DNA of 64,000 nt from Aliiroseovarius zhejiangensis (lineage in GTDB: Bacteria; Pseudomonadota; Alphaproteobacteria; Rhodobacterales; Rhodobacteraceae). Position numbers and translations under genes: made by a program. Shown here in pieces: positions 61,917 to 64,000 of the stretch. The stretch is from NCBI RefSeq assembly GCF_014656375.1, contig NZ_BNCH01000008.1, positions 1-64,000 of the forward strand. The letters are read 5' to 3'. Within the stretch, counting starts at the first letter, position 1, and every line of letters begins with the position of its first letter. The notes under the pieces are model-generated. The model was not told where the DNA came from. It was given only the letters and a program-made list of their open reading frames with translations, and did no database searches.

Positions 61917-63102
61917 GATCCGCCCCGGCCATGATCGCGGCGAAGATCGCGGGGTCGGTCACACCCTCGGACCCGATCAGAAGCACGCGCGATTGTGCGT
62001 CCAGCCCCAGCGCCGCCGCCATGTCGGGCTGGCGCATCACTGCGATCAGGGTGGCCAGTCCTGCCACCGCGCTTTCGCCCGCTTCGATCTGCGCATCGCC
62101 ACTGTCCCCGTTGGCCAGCAGGCGCATGGTGGGGGCGACGATGCTGTCGGGCATGGTGACGAAATCCTGCGCTTCTTCGCGCAGGATGGCCCAGGCCATT
62201 TCGGATGGTTCGCCACAGGACAGGCCCGCCATGATGGTTTCTTCGTGGATCGGCACGGTCGTCGGCACCCCCTTTTGGGCGCTTTCGTAAAGGCAGGCGG
62301 CGCGGTCAGGTTCGGTGATGATGACGCGCGGGGCGTCATCGCCCCAATGCTGGCGCAGATAGGCCGCGACCGACGCGGCCAGCCCGCCAACCCCGCCTTG
62401 CAGGATGACATGGGAGGGGGCGTCCTCCATCGCCTCGCAGGCTTCGCGCGTCATCACGCCATAGCCTGCCATCACGTCGCGGGGTGGGTCGGCATAGCCG
62501 TCCCACGAGGTGTCAGAGACCACGAACCAGCCGTTTTCATCAGCCTCGGTTCTGGCCAGATCGACCGAGGCGTCATAGTCGCCGTCGATCCGCACCACAT
62601 CGGCCCCCAGGTCGCGCATTGCTTGTGCGCGGGTTTCGCTTACCTCGGCATGGATATAGATGCGGCAGGGTGCACCGACACGCTGGCACCCCCAAGCCAG
62701 CGACCGCCCGTGGTTGCCATCGGTGGCCGAACTGAGGGTGATCCCGGCGCAGGCCTCGGCGTAAGCGCCGCCCCGGATATCGGCAAGCGTCACCGGATGC
62801 CCCAACCGGGTGCCCAGCTCGCGTTGCAGCACGCGCAGCGCCGCGTAAGCCCCGCCAAGCGCCTTGAAACTGCCCAGACCAAAACGCGGCCCTTCGTGTT
62901 TGTAAGCGATATGCCCCACGCCGATCTGCCCGGCCAACCCGGGCAGGGACACAAGCGGCGTGGGCGCATAGCCGTCCCAGGCGGTGATTTCATCCCAGGC
63001 ACGGGCAAAATCATCCGGCGTCAGCACCCGCATTGCGGCGTCGCCCCGTTTCGGAGTCACCGCGACATGGTGCAGGGCGGCTTGGGCAAACGGGTCGGTC
63101 AT
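61909..63102 (-). CDS. dpaL: Diaminopropionate ammonia-lyase
   Basis: PLP-dependent enzyme that converts 2,3-diaminopropionate to pyruvate and ammonia. The 397-residue protein has the PLP lysine in GLGSFKALGGAYAALRVLQ near residues 75-93, SSATDGNHGRSLAWG near 117-131, and the Gly-rich phosphate loop VILQGGVGGLAASVAAYL near 233-250. The start at 63102 is chosen by its AAAGGACAG ribosome site over 63201. It heads an operon with an M24 hydrolase and a racemase-family protein, so the natural substrate may be a derivative that those enzymes generate. Confidence 0.87.
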   Translation of the reverse strand: MTDPFAQAALHHVAVTPKRGDAAMRVLTPDDFARAWDEITAWDGYAPTPLVSLPGLAGQIGVGHIAYKHEGPRFGLGSFKALGGAYAALRVLQRELGTRLGHPVTLADIRGGAYAEACAGITLSSATDGNHGRSLAWGCQRVGAPCRIYIHAEVSETRAQAMRDLGADVVRIDGDYDASVDLARTEADENGWFVVSDTSWDGYADPPRDVMAGYGVMTREACEAMEDAPSHVILQGGVGGLAASVAAYLRQHWGDDAPRVIITEPDRAACLYESAQKGVPTTVPIHEETIMAGLSCGEPSEMAWAILREEAQDFVTMPDSIVAPTMRLLANGDSGDAQIEAGESAVAGLATLIAVMRQPDMAAALGLDAQSRVLLIGSEGVTDPAIFAAIMAGADHV

Positions 63103-63335
63103 GGTCTGTCCTTTCGGCAACGTCCTTGCCAGACTATACGCAGTTGCCCGCATACAAAGCCCCCATTTCCGCCGTTCCGGCCGGAAAAACCGGCGTTGCA
63201 AGGGGGCGCGGCTTGATCCGTAAATTTTGCGTCAAAACTGCCCGCCAGACCGGCTTGCCCCTTGGCGCAAAAGCATATTCTCGCTAGCGTGGTTGGGCCG
63301 GATTGACCGGCAGAGGACCAACCCGGACAGGCGCG

Positions 63336-64000
63336 ATGGATCGGAAGACAGAGTCCTCTCAGACGCAGGAAGACAGTCTGACAGGAAAAACACGCGAAGA
63401 AGCGATCGAGCGGCTGTATGACGTGGCGCTTGACCCGACGCGGTACGAGACATTGCTGGATGTCTGGGAAACCGCGATTGCGCCCCTGCGCGAAGGGGCG
63501 GATTTCAGCGCGCCGCGCCTGTTGGACGACCCCACCATCGCCAGCCATTTCGACCGCGCGGGTGCCTTTCTGGACCGGCTGGACCAAAGCAGCACGCAGA
63601 CCCAGTTGAACGCGGTGCTGGCCCCTTTCGACAAGGTCGCGGCGTTTCTGTTTGACGCGCGTCACAAGGTGGCAGCGGTGAACCCGGCGGCGCGCGCGCT
63701 GTTGGGGCTGGAGGTCGGGGCCGAGCTTGGGTCGATGCTGGTCAATGTGGACGACATCGGCAGCATCCTGACCACCGCCCATTCGCTGCTGAACGGGCAG
63801 GGGGAAAACGCCGCCGTCTTGCGGCTGAGGTCACGCGGCAAGGGGCATTTCATCGTGGTGCGCCTGCAGGTGCGGCAGGTGGGATCGGGCGAGCGTTACG
63901 TGCTGGCGGCCTCGTCCGAGGTCAGTTGCCCGGCGGGCTTTTCCGACATTCTGAAACGGGCCTTCGATCTGACCACCGCCGAGGCGGATGTGGTTCAAAG
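63336..64000 (+). CDS. LuxR-type regulator with PAS-like domain (partial, cut by window end)
   Basis: The frame from ATG 63336 is open to the end of the window (221 codons): MDRKTESSQTQEDSLTGKTR at the start, a PAS-like sensor near residues 95-190 (VAAFLFDARHKVAAVNPAAR), and the beginning of a C-terminal helix-turn-helix in FDLTTAEADVVQ. That ending is the typical lead-in to a LuxR/GerE domain, so the missing part should be about 60-70 residues. It is divergent from dpaL and may control that operon. Confidence 0.7.
   Translation, partial: MDRKTESSQTQEDSLTGKTREEAIERLYDVALDPTRYETLLDVWETAIAPLREGADFSAPRLLDDPTIASHFDRAGAFLDRLDQSSTQTQLNAVLAPFDKVAAFLFDARHKVAAVNPAARALLGLEVGAELGSMLVNVDDIGSILTTAHSLLNGQGENAAVLRLRSRGKGHFIVVRLQVRQVGSGERYVLAASSEVSCPAGFSDILKRAFDLTTAEADVVQ

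Noticed and set aside
61867-63216. 449-codon plus-strand frame opposite dpaL
   Set aside because: Antisense shadow of dpaL, whose PLP lysine and Gly-rich loop are clear. The plus frame has no family features.

Overview
The window reads as part of a large extrachromosomal replicon (plasmid or chromid) of a marine Rhodobacteraceae (Roseobacter-group) alphaproteobacterium. The evidence is high GC with strong GC3 bias, a RepB-type replicon with divergent parAB, FDH3-type formate dehydrogenase with DUF3305/DUF3306/DUF6494/DUF6505 neighbours, DUF1127 and DUF1403 proteins, and several TRAP/ABC uptake loci. This taxonomic call is inference from gene content; no rRNA or tRNA gene was seen.

Layout. 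(1) 1.1-15.3 kb: a periplasmic formate dehydrogenase operon on the minus strand (DUF3305, DUF3306, TorD-like chaperone, Tat-target peptide, alpha, beta, gamma, a 43-aa tail protein). It faces a plus-strand block (multi-cluster ferredoxin, DUF6494, Mrp ATPase, a biotin/lipoate-ligase-like protein, DUF6505) that runs on to a tungstate ABC transporter tupBCA; a regulator with a molybdate/tungstate-binding-like domain follows at 15.4-16.3 kb. Together they look like an enzyme, maturation and metal-supply island. (2) 16.8-26.6 kb: DUF1127 protein, a decayed mgtE, gamma-glutamyltransferase, a Bcr/CflA efflux pump, agmatinase, an Rrf2 regulator with two small proteins, a translationally chained DUF488 / 43-aa / 5-FCL trio, and NADP-type glutamate dehydrogenase. 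(3) 26.7-31.5 kb: a 3.8-kb Tn3-family transposon with 45-bp inverted repeats, a frameshifted tnpA and an intact tnpR, lying against a broken uvrA-like gene and an IS3 fragment. (4) 31.5-48.6 kb: a peptide ABC transporter with an Xaa-Pro aminopeptidase and an XRE-cupin regulator, then a hydroxyproline-type catabolic locus (aldehyde dehydrogenase, GntR regulator, Ldh-family reductase, proline-racemase-family enzyme, TRAP transporter, DapA-family enzyme). Both sublocus regulators have visible candidate operators: a 16-bp near-palindrome twice, and a 20-bp element repeated identically with two weaker copies. The pair could serve use of collagen-like, hydroxyproline-rich peptides. (5) 48.8-55.3 kb: replicon core. 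A 295-bp Tn7-like miniature element with a 5-bp target duplication sits in a broken DUF1403 gene; then come a tyrosine recombinase with a large inverted repeat at its 5' end, parB, parA, four parS-like palindromes, four iterons, and repB. (6) 55.3-64.0 kb: TmpB/TmpA-like phosphonate oxygenases with a LysR regulator, the biotin ECF transporter bioMNY behind a 14-bp palindrome, and an operon of diaminopropionate ammonia-lyase, M24 hydrolase and Asp/Glu-racemase-like protein beside a LuxR-type regulator cut by the window end.

No CRISPR array was seen. The strongest unexplained items are the DUF block beside formate dehydrogenase (including a ligase-like protein without its ligase lysine), the DUF488 / Cys-peptide / 5-FCL trio, the repeated operators, the parS-like sites with the recombinase-associated repeat, and the Tn7-like miniature element.
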